64,000 nt of DNA from Phycisphaerales bacterium (lineage in GTDB: Bacteria; Planctomycetota; Phycisphaerae; Phycisphaerales; UBA1924), in contig CAJPFG010000003.1 of assembly GCA_905339235.1 (NCBI GenBank), forward strand, positions 186,001 to 250,000, read 5' to 3'. Within the stretch, counting starts at the first letter, position 1. Each line of letters starts with the position of its first letter. The position numbers and the translations under genes were made by a program. This document shows, in pieces, positions 11,447 to 18,990 of this stretch. A model generated the notes under the pieces. It saw only the letters and a program-made list of their open reading frames with translations. It was not told the origin of the DNA and did no database searches.

Positions 11447-11724
11447 GGCTTTTTCCTCATGTTCTTTGCGGGCAAAGGGTCGGCTGCGGGGGTAAGTAGG
11501 GGCTGAATGGCCTGTGCCTGAAACCCCGCCGCGCTCACGGCGGCGACCAAGTCCCCCGGCGAGCAGCGCCCGTCATGCACGATCACGGCCTCAGCGCGGT
11601 ACATGTTCACACGAACCTCCTTCACACCCGACACCTCATCCAGCGCCCGGGACACGGCCTCGCGGGCCTCCTCGCTCGAGACGCCGTACAACATCAACAC
11701 GGTCTGGTTCACCTGGATTCTCAC
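11443..11724 (-). CDS. Small HMA-fold protein lacking the metal-binding CxxC
   Basis: A 93-residue protein with a GTG start. Its pattern (VNQTVLMLYGVSSEEAREAV, then VKEVRVNMYRAEAVIVHDG, then LVAAVSAAGFQAQ) follows the beta-alpha-beta-beta-alpha-beta layout of heavy-metal-associated domains. The loop that normally reads GMxCxxC is LYGVSS here, so it is unlikely to bind copper in the usual way. It overlaps the CBS gene by 4 nt. A protein-interaction or sensory role in the CBS operon is possible; function is unknown. Confidence 0.75.
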   Translation of the reverse strand: MRIQVNQTVLMLYGVSSEEAREAVSRALDEVSGVKEVRVNMYRAEAVIVHDGRCSPGDLVAAVSAAGFQAQAIQPLLTPAADPLPAKNMRKKP

Positions 11725-11759
11725 TTCGCGTCCATGCCACCGACAGACTGCGCTCCTCG

Positions 11760-12224
11760 CTACACCGCACCGACCTTGTCCTTGCCGCGGCTTCCTTGTC
11801 TCAGACCCTTGCTCACCTCGGAGCCGCGCCGCGGCCTCGTGCGAGCACCCGGCGACGGGTCTCTCCTTTCGCCGTTATGATCCATCGCGGGCCGCGGCTT
11901 GACCCTCTCGTCCGAAGGCAAGCCGTTCGCGTCTCCCTGGCCGTCCATCCGCGTCACCATGACGAACAACCGCTCGCGGGTCAGGTCCGACTCGCGGCGA
12001 GCCTCGTCGAGCGCTTCGGCTCGCGCCTTCTCGATCGCCTCACCGTTCACCTGCCCGCGCACCGACTCGACGAGGCGCTGGAGGTGCAACTCGGCCTCCA
12101 CCCAGTTGAGTTGCTCGTTGCCGCCGTAGAGCGACCAGAGTTCCTCGGCGATCGTCGCCGTCAGGCGGTGGGTCAGGTCGATCTCGCGCTGCGGGTCCTG
12201 GACGGGGCGGATGACAAGTCTCAT
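11760..12224 (-). CDS. Uncharacterised protein heading the CBS operon
   Basis: About 154 residues starting MRLVIRPVQDPQREIDLTHR, with GAGAGG 9 nt before the ATG at 12224. The first ~75 residues look folded, with an alpha-helical pattern around IAEELWSLYGGNEQLNWVEA. The C-terminal third is basic and low-complexity (PGARTRPRRGSEVSK). I do not recognise a named family. It is followed at 35 nt by the HMA-like and CBS genes, so it is probably the first gene of that operon. A copy of the 22-bp box lies 69 nt upstream. Confidence 0.72.
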   Translation of the reverse strand: MRLVIRPVQDPQREIDLTHRLTATIAEELWSLYGGNEQLNWVEAELHLQRLVESVRGQVNGEAIEKARAEALDEARRESDLTRERLFVMVTRMDGQGDANGLPSDERVKPRPAMDHNGERRDPSPGARTRPRRGSEVSKGLRQGSRGKDKVGAV

Positions 12225-12265
12225 GGTGGGCCTCTCTGTCGATGCGATCGTGCTGTTCAATGCCA

Positions 12266-12631
12266 TCATCGTCGTTCCCGCGGCCCGCGCCGGCTACGCG
12301 GAAAAGTCCTTGATCGCGAGTGAGACTCCATGTACCGGGTCACCAGTCGCTTGAGGGTGTGCGATGCTCCGGCGATGGCCGCATAGAAGCCCGCGGCGCA
12401 CTCTCGCGCGATGACGACGCTGCCACCCCCCTTCCCACGGCCATTCACCGTGGCGAGGATCACGCACCGCTTGTCCAGCCCGCCCTTCGGGCCGTTCACG
12501 TCCACGATTCGGACGCGGACCTCTCGCAGGCGTGACGCAAACCTCCCCACTGCGGCGGCGAGGCGGGTGTGAACAAACTCCAACATGCCGGGCGTGGTGG
12601 CGATGCGGCCGTCGATGAGTCGGATCTGCAT
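12266..12631 (-). CDS. hpf: Ribosome hibernation-promoting factor / S30AE family protein
   Basis: About 121 residues (MQIRLIDGRIATTPGMLEFV). It shows the beta-alpha-beta-beta-beta-alpha pattern of the HPF/RaiA family, with RFASRLREVRVRIVDVNGPK and RCVILATVNGRGKGG, then a helix and a basic Ser/Arg-rich tail. The family binds the 30S decoding site and silences ribosomes in stationary phase or low energy. GGAG lies 9-12 nt before the chosen ATG. It is a short form without the long-HPF dimerisation domain. A copy of the 22-bp box lies 100 nt upstream, which fits co-regulation with the usp and ppsA genes. Confidence 0.88.
   Translation of the reverse strand: MQIRLIDGRIATTPGMLEFVHTRLAAAVGRFASRLREVRVRIVDVNGPKGGLDKRCVILATVNGRGKGGGSVVIARECAAGFYAAIAGASHTLKRLVTRYMESHSRSRTFPRSRRGPRERR
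12294..12315 (-). promoter_or_regulatory. 22-bp stress-island box inside the 3' end of hpf, before the CBS operon
   Basis: The minus strand reads GATCAAGGACTT then TTCCGCGTAG, matching the usp box at 17 of 22 positions. It lies within the last codons of hpf and 69 nt before the first gene of the CBS operon, so it could drive that operon independently. Confidence 0.5.
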
Positions 12632-12731
12632 GGCGGTACTCCGTAAAAGTGCGAGGGGGGACTGTTCTTGGCAAGCGAGGACCGGATGGGCCACTGATAC
12701 GAGCAATGATGCTCGCTGTGCCGGGTGTGCC

Positions 12732-12753
12732 CCACGCGGAAAAATCCCCTATC
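12732..12753 (-). promoter_or_regulatory. 22-bp stress-island box upstream of hpf
   Basis: The minus strand reads GATAGGGGATTT then TTCCGCGTGG, matching the usp box at 17 of 22 positions with an unbroken TTTCCGCGTGG. It points towards hpf, 100 nt from its start codon. It also lies about 50 nt before the divergent histidine kinase start, so it could serve both directions. Confidence 0.55.
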
Positions 12754-12804
12754 ACTCTCGTGCAAACGCCGTCCCTGCCACTTGCGCCGATACCATGTCT
12801 CTCG

Positions 12805-14523
12805 ATGCTCTCCGCTCGTTCGAAGCGCAACAGTCCGCGGCCAGCCAAGACGCCTTCTCAGGGCGCTCCCAACACCCGAGCCGCGCTCACCGACCCAGGC
12901 CGGAGGCCGCAGGATCGGAAGCGGCTTGAGGCGGCGCTGCGCGCCAGCGAGGATCGCTACCGGTCGCTCTTTGAGCATGACCTGACGGGGGACTTCATTG
13001 CCCGGCCCGACGGAACGCTCCTGGTCTGCAACCCCGCCTTCGCCGCGATCTTCGGGTTTGCCAGCCCGAAGGAGGCGCTCGCCCCCCCGGCCTGCAAGCT
13101 GGCCCGGCTGCTCCCCGATCCCGACTCCTGGCCCAAACTCATGCGGCTTCTGAAGAGGCACAAATGTGTGACGCGACGCGCCTGCGACTGGGTGCGCCTT
13201 GATGGCACGCCCTTGCGCATCGTCCAGACCCTGGTGGGCAAGTTCAACCCCCCCACGGTGAAGGGGCGGGGGCGGGGGGGCGAACTGGTGGAGGTGCAGG
13301 GGTATCTGTTCGATGACACCAAGCGCACGCGGGCCGCGGCGGAACTGGCCCGCTCTCGCTCGAGAATCGAGGACCTCGTCAAGGAACGAACCAAGGACTT
13401 GGAGGCGGCTCACCTCCGGCTGCACCTGTCCGACCGCCTGGCCTCCATCGGCACGCTCGCGGCGGGCCTGGGGCACGACATGAACAACGTGCTGCTGCCC
13501 GTGCGGGCGCGGCTCAACGTGCTGCGGGCCGCGTGCGGGGGTGGCACGGGTCTCCAGAGCCGTGTGCCCGACACGGGTCAGGAGACCCGTGCCACCCGTC
13601 CCAGCCTGCGCCCGCACATCGAGGCCATCGCCAAGAGCGTCGCGTACCTGCAGCAACTCGCCGATGGGCTGCACTACCTCGCGCAGGACCCCGAGAACAC
13701 GCAACCCGACGACGCCGCGACGGACCTGCGCCGCTGGTGGTCGCAGACGGGCGTCATCATCGCCAAGGCGGTGCCGCGGCACGTCAAACTCACGGCGTCG
13801 TTCCCCGGGGGGGCGGCCTTGCCGCCGGTCTCGGTCGCGCCGCACCGGCTCACGCAGGCCGTGCTCAACCTGGTGGTCAACGCGGGCGAGGCGATCCCGC
13901 CGCTGGCCGCCGATCCCCGCCGCAAGCGCCGGCAGGGGCGCGTGCGCGTGTGGGCCGAAGCACACCAGGACCGCGATGGGCGGGCGTGGGTAAGGCTCGG
14001 TGTCACGGACAACGGCGTGGGCATGACGCCGGAGGTCAAACGCCGCGCCTTCGAGCTGTTCTTCACTACCAAGACCCGCGGGCACGGCACGGGGCTGGGC
14101 CTGCCGCTGGTCTACAAGGTGGCCACGCGCGTCGGCGGCGCCGTCGAGATCGACTCGAAACTCGGCAAGGGCACCACGGTCACAATGAAACTCCCCGCGG
14201 CAGGCTCCTCTGCCCCCGCCGTGTCTGCGAACGCCGGCACCGATGCCCGGGCCTCGCTCCGCGCCGTGGTGACCATCGCCGACGGGCGGATCGCGGCGAT
14301 GGCGCGCCATGTGTTGGAGGCGGCCGGGTGCGAGGTCGCCACCGCCGATGCGCCGGGCGACGTCCAGGTGTGGGTTGCCGATGCCCGCGCGGCGAAGCGA
14401 GGGGGCACAAAGTCGCGGAAACGATCCGGCGCGCGGGCGATGCGGGGGCCGGTTATCATTGAGGACGCGGCTGATTTCGAGACCATCCGCGCCGCGATCG
14501 CACAAGCCCTCATTCATCGATAG
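12805..14523 (+). CDS. PAS-domain histidine kinase with degenerate receiver
   Basis: About 572 residues from the ATG at 12805; the frame is open further upstream, but that would run through the box at 12732. Domains: PAS (residues ~35-160, YRSLFEHDLTGDFIARPDG), DHp with the phosphoacceptor His near residue 224 (ASIGTLAAGLGHDMNNVLLP), HATPase with N-box QAVLNLVVNAGEAI, G1 VTDNGVGM and G2 GHGTGLGLPLVYKV, then ~100 C-terminal residues that look like a receiver missing its Asp. No membrane segment is seen, so it is cytoplasmic. A palindromic repeat lies in the DHp turn. The response regulator follows 36 nt downstream, so the two form a pair. Confidence 0.9.
   Translation: MLSARSKRNSPRPAKTPSQGAPNTRAALTDPGRRPQDRKRLEAALRASEDRYRSLFEHDLTGDFIARPDGTLLVCNPAFAAIFGFASPKEALAPPACKLARLLPDPDSWPKLMRLLKRHKCVTRRACDWVRLDGTPLRIVQTLVGKFNPPTVKGRGRGGELVEVQGYLFDDTKRTRAAAELARSRSRIEDLVKERTKDLEAAHLRLHLSDRLASIGTLAAGLGHDMNNVLLPVRARLNVLRAACGGGTGLQSRVPDTGQETRATRPSLRPHIEAIAKSVAYLQQLADGLHYLAQDPENTQPDDAATDLRRWWSQTGVIIAKAVPRHVKLTASFPGGAALPPVSVAPHRLTQAVLNLVVNAGEAIPPLAADPRRKRRQGRVRVWAEAHQDRDGRAWVRLGVTDNGVGMTPEVKRRAFELFFTTKTRGHGTGLGLPLVYKVATRVGGAVEIDSKLGKGTTVTMKLPAAGSSAPAVSANAGTDARASLRAVVTIADGRIAAMARHVLEAAGCEVATADAPGDVQVWVADARAAKRGGTKSRKRSGARAMRGPVIIEDAADFETIRAAIAQALIHR
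13539..13597. repeat. REP-like palindromic element inside the histidine kinase gene
   Basis: A 17-bp perfect inverted repeat, GGGTGGCACGGGTCTCC and its complement at 13581-13597, encloses a second hairpin CCGTGT-GCCCG-ACACGG (13560-13576). The 59-bp unit stays in frame and encodes about 20 residues just after the phosphoacceptor helix, at the turn of the DHp hairpin. Its nested symmetry is typical of mobile REP/RAYT-type elements rather than of coding constraint. No second copy was seen in this window. Confidence 0.75.
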
Positions 14524-14559
14524 CCGTTTCCCCCCCGTCACGCCGCCCCGATACCAACC

Positions 14560-15423
14560 ATGCCCAAACCTGCCCCCAAGAAGCCGCCCGCTCCCCCCCG
14601 CCCGGCATCGGCGCGCGGGTTCGGGCGTGGGAGCTTGGGAGCGTCCGGCGATAACTCGGGGGAGGATGGTGGTGCGGGGGGGGGCATCCGCGTGCTGTGC
14701 GTGGACGACCACGCGGTGCTGGTTGAAGGGCTCAAGGCTCAGTTCACGCTCGATCCATCCATCCGCTGCATCGGCTCGCTGCCGACGGCGGAGCGGCTGC
14801 TTGAGGAAGTCGCGCGGCTCAAACCCGACGTGGTGCTGCTGGACATCGAGATGCCCGGCCCCGACGCCTTCGAGATGGCCGACCGGCTCCGCCACATGCA
14901 CCCGCGGACGCGGGTCATCATCCTCAGCGCCCACATCCGCGACGGGTACATCAACGCGGCCTTCAAGTGCGGTGCGTGGGGATACTTCGCCAAGTCCGAC
15001 GACCTCGAGGCGATCGTGGCGGGCATCCGCGAGGTCGCGAGAAGTTCCGAGGGGGGCGGAACGGTTGTCCTGGGGCCAAAGATCAAGGAGCGCTGCGCCC
15101 CGGCGAACGCCGCGGGCTCGGGTGTCGGTGATCGATTCACGATGGGCAAGGGGACGCGCCGCCCGACGCGCTCCGCAAAATCTCCAATGGGCGATCGCCG
15201 CCCCGGCGCGCCGACGACTCGTCTGGATGCGCTGAGCGTCCGCGAGGTGGAGGTGCTGCGCCTGATCGGCAAGGGGTTGTCGCGGACGCAGATCGCCGCC
15301 GAACTCGCCCGCGCTGTCAAGACCATCGACGGCCACCAGGACCGCATCATGGAGAAGCTCGGCGTCGAGTCCCGCGCCGACCTCATGCGACTGGCCATCC
15401 GCGAGGGCTTCGCGGAGGCGTAG
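14560..15423 (+). CDS. LuxR/NarL-type response regulator
   Basis: A 287-residue DNA-binding regulator. Residues 1-42 are a Pro/Gly-rich extension. The receiver domain (~43-165) has the acidic pair VDDH and phosphoacceptor Asp near residue 95 in VVLLDIEMPG. A ~55-residue low-complexity linker follows. The C-terminal helix-turn-helix (~225-285) starts LSVREVEVLRLIGKGLSRTQ and contains VKTIDGHQDRIMEKLGV. It lies 36 nt after the histidine kinase and is almost certainly its partner. It is the best local candidate to bind the 22-bp box found before usp, ppsA, hpf and the CBS operon, but no direct evidence links them. Confidence 0.93.
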   Translation: MPKPAPKKPPAPPRPASARGFGRGSLGASGDNSGEDGGAGGGIRVLCVDDHAVLVEGLKAQFTLDPSIRCIGSLPTAERLLEEVARLKPDVVLLDIEMPGPDAFEMADRLRHMHPRTRVIILSAHIRDGYINAAFKCGAWGYFAKSDDLEAIVAGIREVARSSEGGGTVVLGPKIKERCAPANAAGSGVGDRFTMGKGTRRPTRSAKSPMGDRRPGAPTTRLDALSVREVEVLRLIGKGLSRTQIAAELARAVKTIDGHQDRIMEKLGVESRADLMRLAIREGFAEA

Positions 15424-15456
15424 CACGCCAGCGCCGAGTGCGGCGAATTGCTAGAG

Positions 15457-15478
15457 CATCAGGGAACTTTCCGCGTGG
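15457..15478 (+). promoter_or_regulatory. 22-bp stress-island box upstream of usp (reference copy)
   Basis: The sequence is CATCAGGGAACT then TTCCGCGTGG. It begins 33 nt after the response regulator stop and ends 32 nt before the usp ATG. GGAACTT within it resembles the -35 element of ECF sigma promoters, an alternative reading. The ppsA copy has GATATTT at that place, which fits an ECF -35 poorly. Confidence 0.7.
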
Positions 15479-15510
15479 CGACGGTGTTTGCACACCGCGA
15501 CAGTTCCCGC

Positions 15511-16446
15511 ATGAACGCCCTTCGCACCATCGTCGTCGGATTGGACTTCACCCCCGCCTCGCGGGCGGCGCTGCGGCAGGCGGCGCGGATGGCCGCGTGG
15601 AACGAGGCGGCGCTGCACGCCGTCCACGTCGTCGAGTCGTCCTGGATCGACGACCTGGCCGGGGTGCTGGGCCTTGACCGCGACCGCTTCGCGCGCGAGG
15701 TCGAGGAGCGCAGCCGCAAGGCCGCCGAGGATGTGGCCGCGCAGGGCGAACTGGCGGTGGGCGCGCGCGTGGATGTGGCCGTGGGTTCGACGGCGGACAT
15801 GCTCATGCGTTCCGTCAAAGCACACGCCGCGGACCTGCTGGTGCTGGGCGTCCGCAGCCCCGTGAGCGCGGGGAGAGGCCCGGGGCCGGTGGCCACCGCG
15901 TGCCTGCGTCGCACCCGCACCAAGGTTCTCCTGGCCCATGAGGACCACACCGGGCCGTACCGCACGATCGTCGCCTGCACGGACTTCTCCGACACGTCCT
16001 TCCGCGCCCTGCAGATGGCCGTGCGCGTGGCCCAGCAGGACAAGGCCGCCCTGCGCATTGTGCACGTGGCCATCCCGCCCAGACTCGACATGGCCTACGC
16101 GGGCCATCCGCTGGGGATGTGGCCCGGCCAGCCGCTCAAGGTCATGGAGATGTGGAACACCTACCGCGCCGCGCTGGACCCGCGGCTGGAGAAGTTCGTC
16201 GAGCCGCTCCGCCACGAGATGGTCGCGCTCAATGTCACGCTCGACATCGCCGAGCACGACCACTACGGGCGCGGCATCGCGGCCTACGCCAAGGAGCACG
16301 CCGCCGACCTCCTGGTGCTGGGCACACAGGGGAAGACCAACCTGCGGTACGCGCTCCTGGGCAGCACCGCCGAGCGCGTGCTCGGCGAACTGCCCTGCTC
16401 GGCGCTGACCGTCAAGCCCGCCGAGTTCGCGATGGACATTGATTAG
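15511..16446 (+). CDS. Tandem-domain universal stress protein
   Basis: A 311-residue protein with two UspA domains. The first begins MNALRTIVVGLDFTPASRAA. The second begins YRTIVACTDFSDTSFRALQM near residue 150 and ends with the ATP-binding signature VLGTQGKTNLRYALLGSTAE plus PCSALTVKP. I chose the ATG at 15511, which lines up with MDRLKTILVAVDFS in the first usp gene. The box and 32-nt spacer match those of ppsA. It follows the response regulator and precedes an AhpD-like gene. Cytoplasmic ATP-linked stress role inferred from family. Confidence 0.94.
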   Translation: MNALRTIVVGLDFTPASRAALRQAARMAAWNEAALHAVHVVESSWIDDLAGVLGLDRDRFAREVEERSRKAAEDVAAQGELAVGARVDVAVGSTADMLMRSVKAHAADLLVLGVRSPVSAGRGPGPVATACLRRTRTKVLLAHEDHTGPYRTIVACTDFSDTSFRALQMAVRVAQQDKAALRIVHVAIPPRLDMAYAGHPLGMWPGQPLKVMEMWNTYRAALDPRLEKFVEPLRHEMVALNVTLDIAEHDHYGRGIAAYAKEHAADLLVLGTQGKTNLRYALLGSTAERVLGELPCSALTVKPAEFAMDID

Positions 16447-16509
16447 TTCCCGCGCGGCCGCTCGTCCAATGCCGCTTCACTTCCACCCTTTCCCTAGGAG
16501 TCTGAGACC

Positions 16510-16854
16510 ATGACCAACTGCAACGGATCGTGCACGAACCCCCGCGACGCCGCCATGAACGCCATGAAGGCCCGCGCGCCCGACATCGCCAAGGCCTTCG
16601 GCCCCTTCTTCCACGCCCTGATGAAGGACGGGGCGCTCCCCGTCAAGCAGAAGGAACTCATCGCCGTGGGGATCGCGGTGGCCGTGCGCTGCGAAGGGTG
16701 CATCGACGCGCACGTGGAGAAGTGCCTCAAAGCCGGGGCGAGCAGCGCGGAGATCATGGAGGCCGCGGGCGTCGCGGTCCTCATGGGCGGCGGCCCGGCG
16801 TACACCTACGCGGCGAGCGCCGCCGCGGCGCTGGAGCGGGCCGAGAAAGTGTGA
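16510..16854 (+). CDS. Carboxymuconolactone decarboxylase / AhpD-like protein
   Basis: A 114-residue all-helical protein. The signature CEGCIDAHVEKCLKAGAS (residues ~60-78) has the CxxC redox pair and following His of AhpD-type peroxidase partners, plus the helix ELIAVGIAVAVRCEGC. The family includes alkylhydroperoxidase components and decarboxylases; the CxxC-His set favours a thiol redox role. AGGAG lies 10-14 nt before ATG. It is 63 nt downstream of usp. No 22-bp box precedes it, so it may be read through from usp. Confidence 0.88.
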   Translation: MTNCNGSCTNPRDAAMNAMKARAPDIAKAFGPFFHALMKDGALPVKQKELIAVGIAVAVRCEGCIDAHVEKCLKAGASSAEIMEAAGVAVLMGGGPAYTYAASAAAALERAEKV

Positions 16855-16923
16855 GCGGCGACGAACCCCTACGATCCCGCCCACGACCATCCTCGCCCGC
16901 ATACGCATACAGGAGTCCAACCG

Positions 16924-17607
16924 ATGAGACATTTCAGTTCGGCCCACGCGATTCTCCTCACCGCCGCGCTGGTCGCAGGGATAACCGGATGCGATCGGGG
17001 CAAGCCCACGAACTCGCCCCCCGTGAATCCTCCGCAACCCGCGGCGGCCCCCACACCGCCCGTAGCGCCACCCGTGGCCGCGCCCACGACACCTCCCCAA
17101 ACCACCGCGCCCCCCGCGCCCGCCGCCCACACCGCCATCACCACCGACAAACTCGAGCCCTACGAGTGCGGCACGATCACGCGGCTGCACACGCTCGGTG
17201 GAGTCTTCCTCGCCAGCCAGCCCAAGCCCGAGGACTTCGCGCAGGCCAAGAAGGGGGGCGTGAAGACCGTCATCAACCTCCGCCACGCGAGCGAGATCAA
17301 GGACTTCGACGAGAAGCAGGTCGTGGAGGCCGAGGGCCTGGCGTACATCCACCTCCCCTGGGACGGCCCCGCCGAACTCACCGACGCCGTGTTCGATCAG
17401 ACCCGCGAATACCTCAAGACCGCCGCGCGGCCGATCCTGCTCCACTGCTCGTCGGCCAACCGCGTCGGCGCGGTGTGGCTCCCCTACCGCGTGCTCGACG
17501 GCGGCCTGTCGTGGGACGCCGCGCTCGCGGAGGCCAAGACCGTGGGCCTGAAAAGCCCCGACTACGAGGCCAAGGCTAAGGACTACATCGAGCGCCACAC
17601 GAAGTAA
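16924..17607 (+). CDS. Lipoprotein with cysteine-phosphatase (DSP-like) domain
   Basis: A 227-residue protein. The N terminus (ILLTAALVAGITGCDRG) is a lipoprotein signal with a lipobox Cys near residue 21. A Pro/Ala-rich spacer (~30-75) follows, then a dual-specificity-phosphatase-like domain. The active-site loop ILLHCSSANRVGAVWLPYR has the HC(x5)R motif, and the upstream acid region is YIHLPWDG. It resembles the beta-lactamase-hydrolase-like phosphatase family (DUF442-like). It is probably anchored facing the periplasm; substrate unknown. AGGAG lies 9 nt before the ATG. Confidence 0.85.
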   Translation: MRHFSSAHAILLTAALVAGITGCDRGKPTNSPPVNPPQPAAAPTPPVAPPVAAPTTPPQTTAPPAPAAHTAITTDKLEPYECGTITRLHTLGGVFLASQPKPEDFAQAKKGGVKTVINLRHASEIKDFDEKQVVEAEGLAYIHLPWDGPAELTDAVFDQTREYLKTAARPILLHCSSANRVGAVWLPYRVLDGGLSWDAALAEAKTVGLKSPDYEAKAKDYIERHTK

Positions 17608-17693
17608 CCCGCCCGCTCGCCGCGCCCCGCCCTTTGCACCGTGGATGCACGCGAGTCGTCCGACGATTGCGCTGCAATCATGGTCGCGGCGTG

Positions 17694-18554
17694 CTACGCG
17701 CATGCCGGCTTGGTGGCCGTGATGAGCACGGCGGGCATGGGCAGCATGTGCGCCTCGTCGGCCCCGTTGCCGACGCGGTAGCCCGCGACCCGCTGCTTCA
17801 TGTGTTCACGAATGCGCTCCAACGCCGCGGGCGTCTGGGCCTTGAGCAGGCCCGAGGTGCGGACCCCCGCCTCGAGCATGATTTGGAAGAGCGCATCCGG
17901 GTCCGCCAGCGCGAGCGTGATGGGCAGCGGCCGGAAGCCGATGTCCACAAACCCCGCCGCGCCGAGCACCCGCCGGGCCTCGTGGGAATCCGCGAATCGG
18001 AACATGGGCGGGCCGGGCGGCACCCCGATGTTCGGCACGCCGTGTTGCTCGACCGCCTCCAGCACAATGGCGAAGGGCACGGTCTCTGGCGGCGGCACCC
18101 ACACCGTGAACGCCAATCGCCCGCCCCCTCTTCCCGGCCGCAGCACGCGGAAGGCCTCGGTGATCGCCCGGTCGGGATCGGCCAGGTGGAGCACGCCGAA
18201 GTTCATGAGAACAGCGTCGAACTCCGCGTCGGGCAGGTCCAGATTCTCGGCGTCGCCCTCGCGGAACTCGACGCCCGGCCACTTACGCCGCGCGAGCGCG
18301 ACCATCTCCGCCGCGAAGTCCACGCCCAGCGCGCTCGCCCCGCGCCCCGCCGCGGCGGCGGAGGCGTCGCCGGGACCGCACGCTACATCAAGCAGCCGCA
18401 CCGACGGGCCGACACCGAGCGCGTCGAGCATCGGCCCGATCGACTGCCCGGTCGCGCCGCTGAACGCCGGGCCGTACCGCTCGGCGACGGCCCGCCAGCC
18501 GCGGTGCTCGAAGTGCTTGAAGGGTTGGAACGCGGCCTCGGTGGTGTCAGACAT
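17694..18554 (-). CDS. Class I SAM-dependent methyltransferase
   Basis: A 286-residue protein. The SAM-binding motif I VRLLDVACGPGDASAAAA is near residue 52, followed by GVDFAAEMVALARRK (motif II acid), EGDAENLDLPDAEFDAVLMN, and the methyltransferase_11-like VLHLADPDRAITEAFRVLRP. The fold fits ubiquinone/menaquinone or small-molecule methyltransferases. Substrate is unknown. It is a lone minus-strand gene, convergent with the phosphatase gene and divergent from the RMD1 gene; the intervening DNA contains a 21-bp tandem repeat. Confidence 0.92.
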   Translation of the reverse strand: MSDTTEAAFQPFKHFEHRGWRAVAERYGPAFSGATGQSIGPMLDALGVGPSVRLLDVACGPGDASAAAAGRGASALGVDFAAEMVALARRKWPGVEFREGDAENLDLPDAEFDAVLMNFGVLHLADPDRAITEAFRVLRPGRGGGRLAFTVWVPPPETVPFAIVLEAVEQHGVPNIGVPPGPPMFRFADSHEARRVLGAAGFVDIGFRPLPITLALADPDALFQIMLEAGVRTSGLLKAQTPAALERIREHMKQRVAGYRVGNGADEAHMLPMPAVLITATKPACA

Positions 18555-18990
18555 GACCGCATTGTACAGCGCGGGCGAAGGAGCCTCCGGTTGCGCCGCG
18601 CCGCCGTCACGGTCATGGACCGCGCGGCACCGTCACGCCGACACCGTCGCCGCCGCGCACGGGGGGGAAACCGCGGCGCACGGACGGGATGCCGCCGCCG
18701 CCGCTCCCGGACGGGCCGCCTGTCCCGCCGCCCGCAAGGTCCGTGCTCGGGGAGGATTGCGGCGTGCTCGGGGATCATCGGACCGTGCCGGAGCGCGATG
18801 GAGCCGTCCCCGGGGATTCGTCGCGCGTCCCCGGGGACGGACGACCTGTGCCCGGGGACGAGCGGCCCGGCCCCGAGCACCATCGGCCCGGCAAGGAGCG
18901 GTCACGGCGCACGCCAGCCCCGGCGCGGCGTGCGCGACCGAGGCGTGATCGCGGAACCTTCCCCGATCCTTCGCCGGGACGTGGACCGCT
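18555..18990. other. 436-nt divergent intergenic region
   Basis: It lies between the divergent methyltransferase and RMD1 genes. The main structure is an eight-unit, 21-bp degenerate tandem repeat at 18743-18910. The left part is GC-rich with runs of CCGCCGCCG and GGGGGGG. An open frame from 18689 to 19006 runs through the repeats, but it has no clear ribosome site and overlaps the RMD1 start. I see no RNA gene. Confidence 0.6.
18743..18910 (+). repeat. Eight-unit 21-bp degenerate tandem repeat
   Basis: Eight consecutive 21-nt units without gaps. Most begin GTGCTCGGGGA or GTCCCCGGGGA followed by a more variable half. Read in the plus frame they give a heptapeptide series such as VLGDHRT, VPERDGA, VPGDSSR, VPGDGRP, VPGDERP. 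The period is a multiple of three and close to two helical turns of DNA, so either a peptide repeat or an array of protein-binding sites is possible. Confidence 0.8.

Noticed and set aside
12496-15426. A long minus-strand frame across the kinase and response regulator
   Set aside because: The plus strand has full DHp, HATPase, receiver and LuxR motifs; the minus reading has none.
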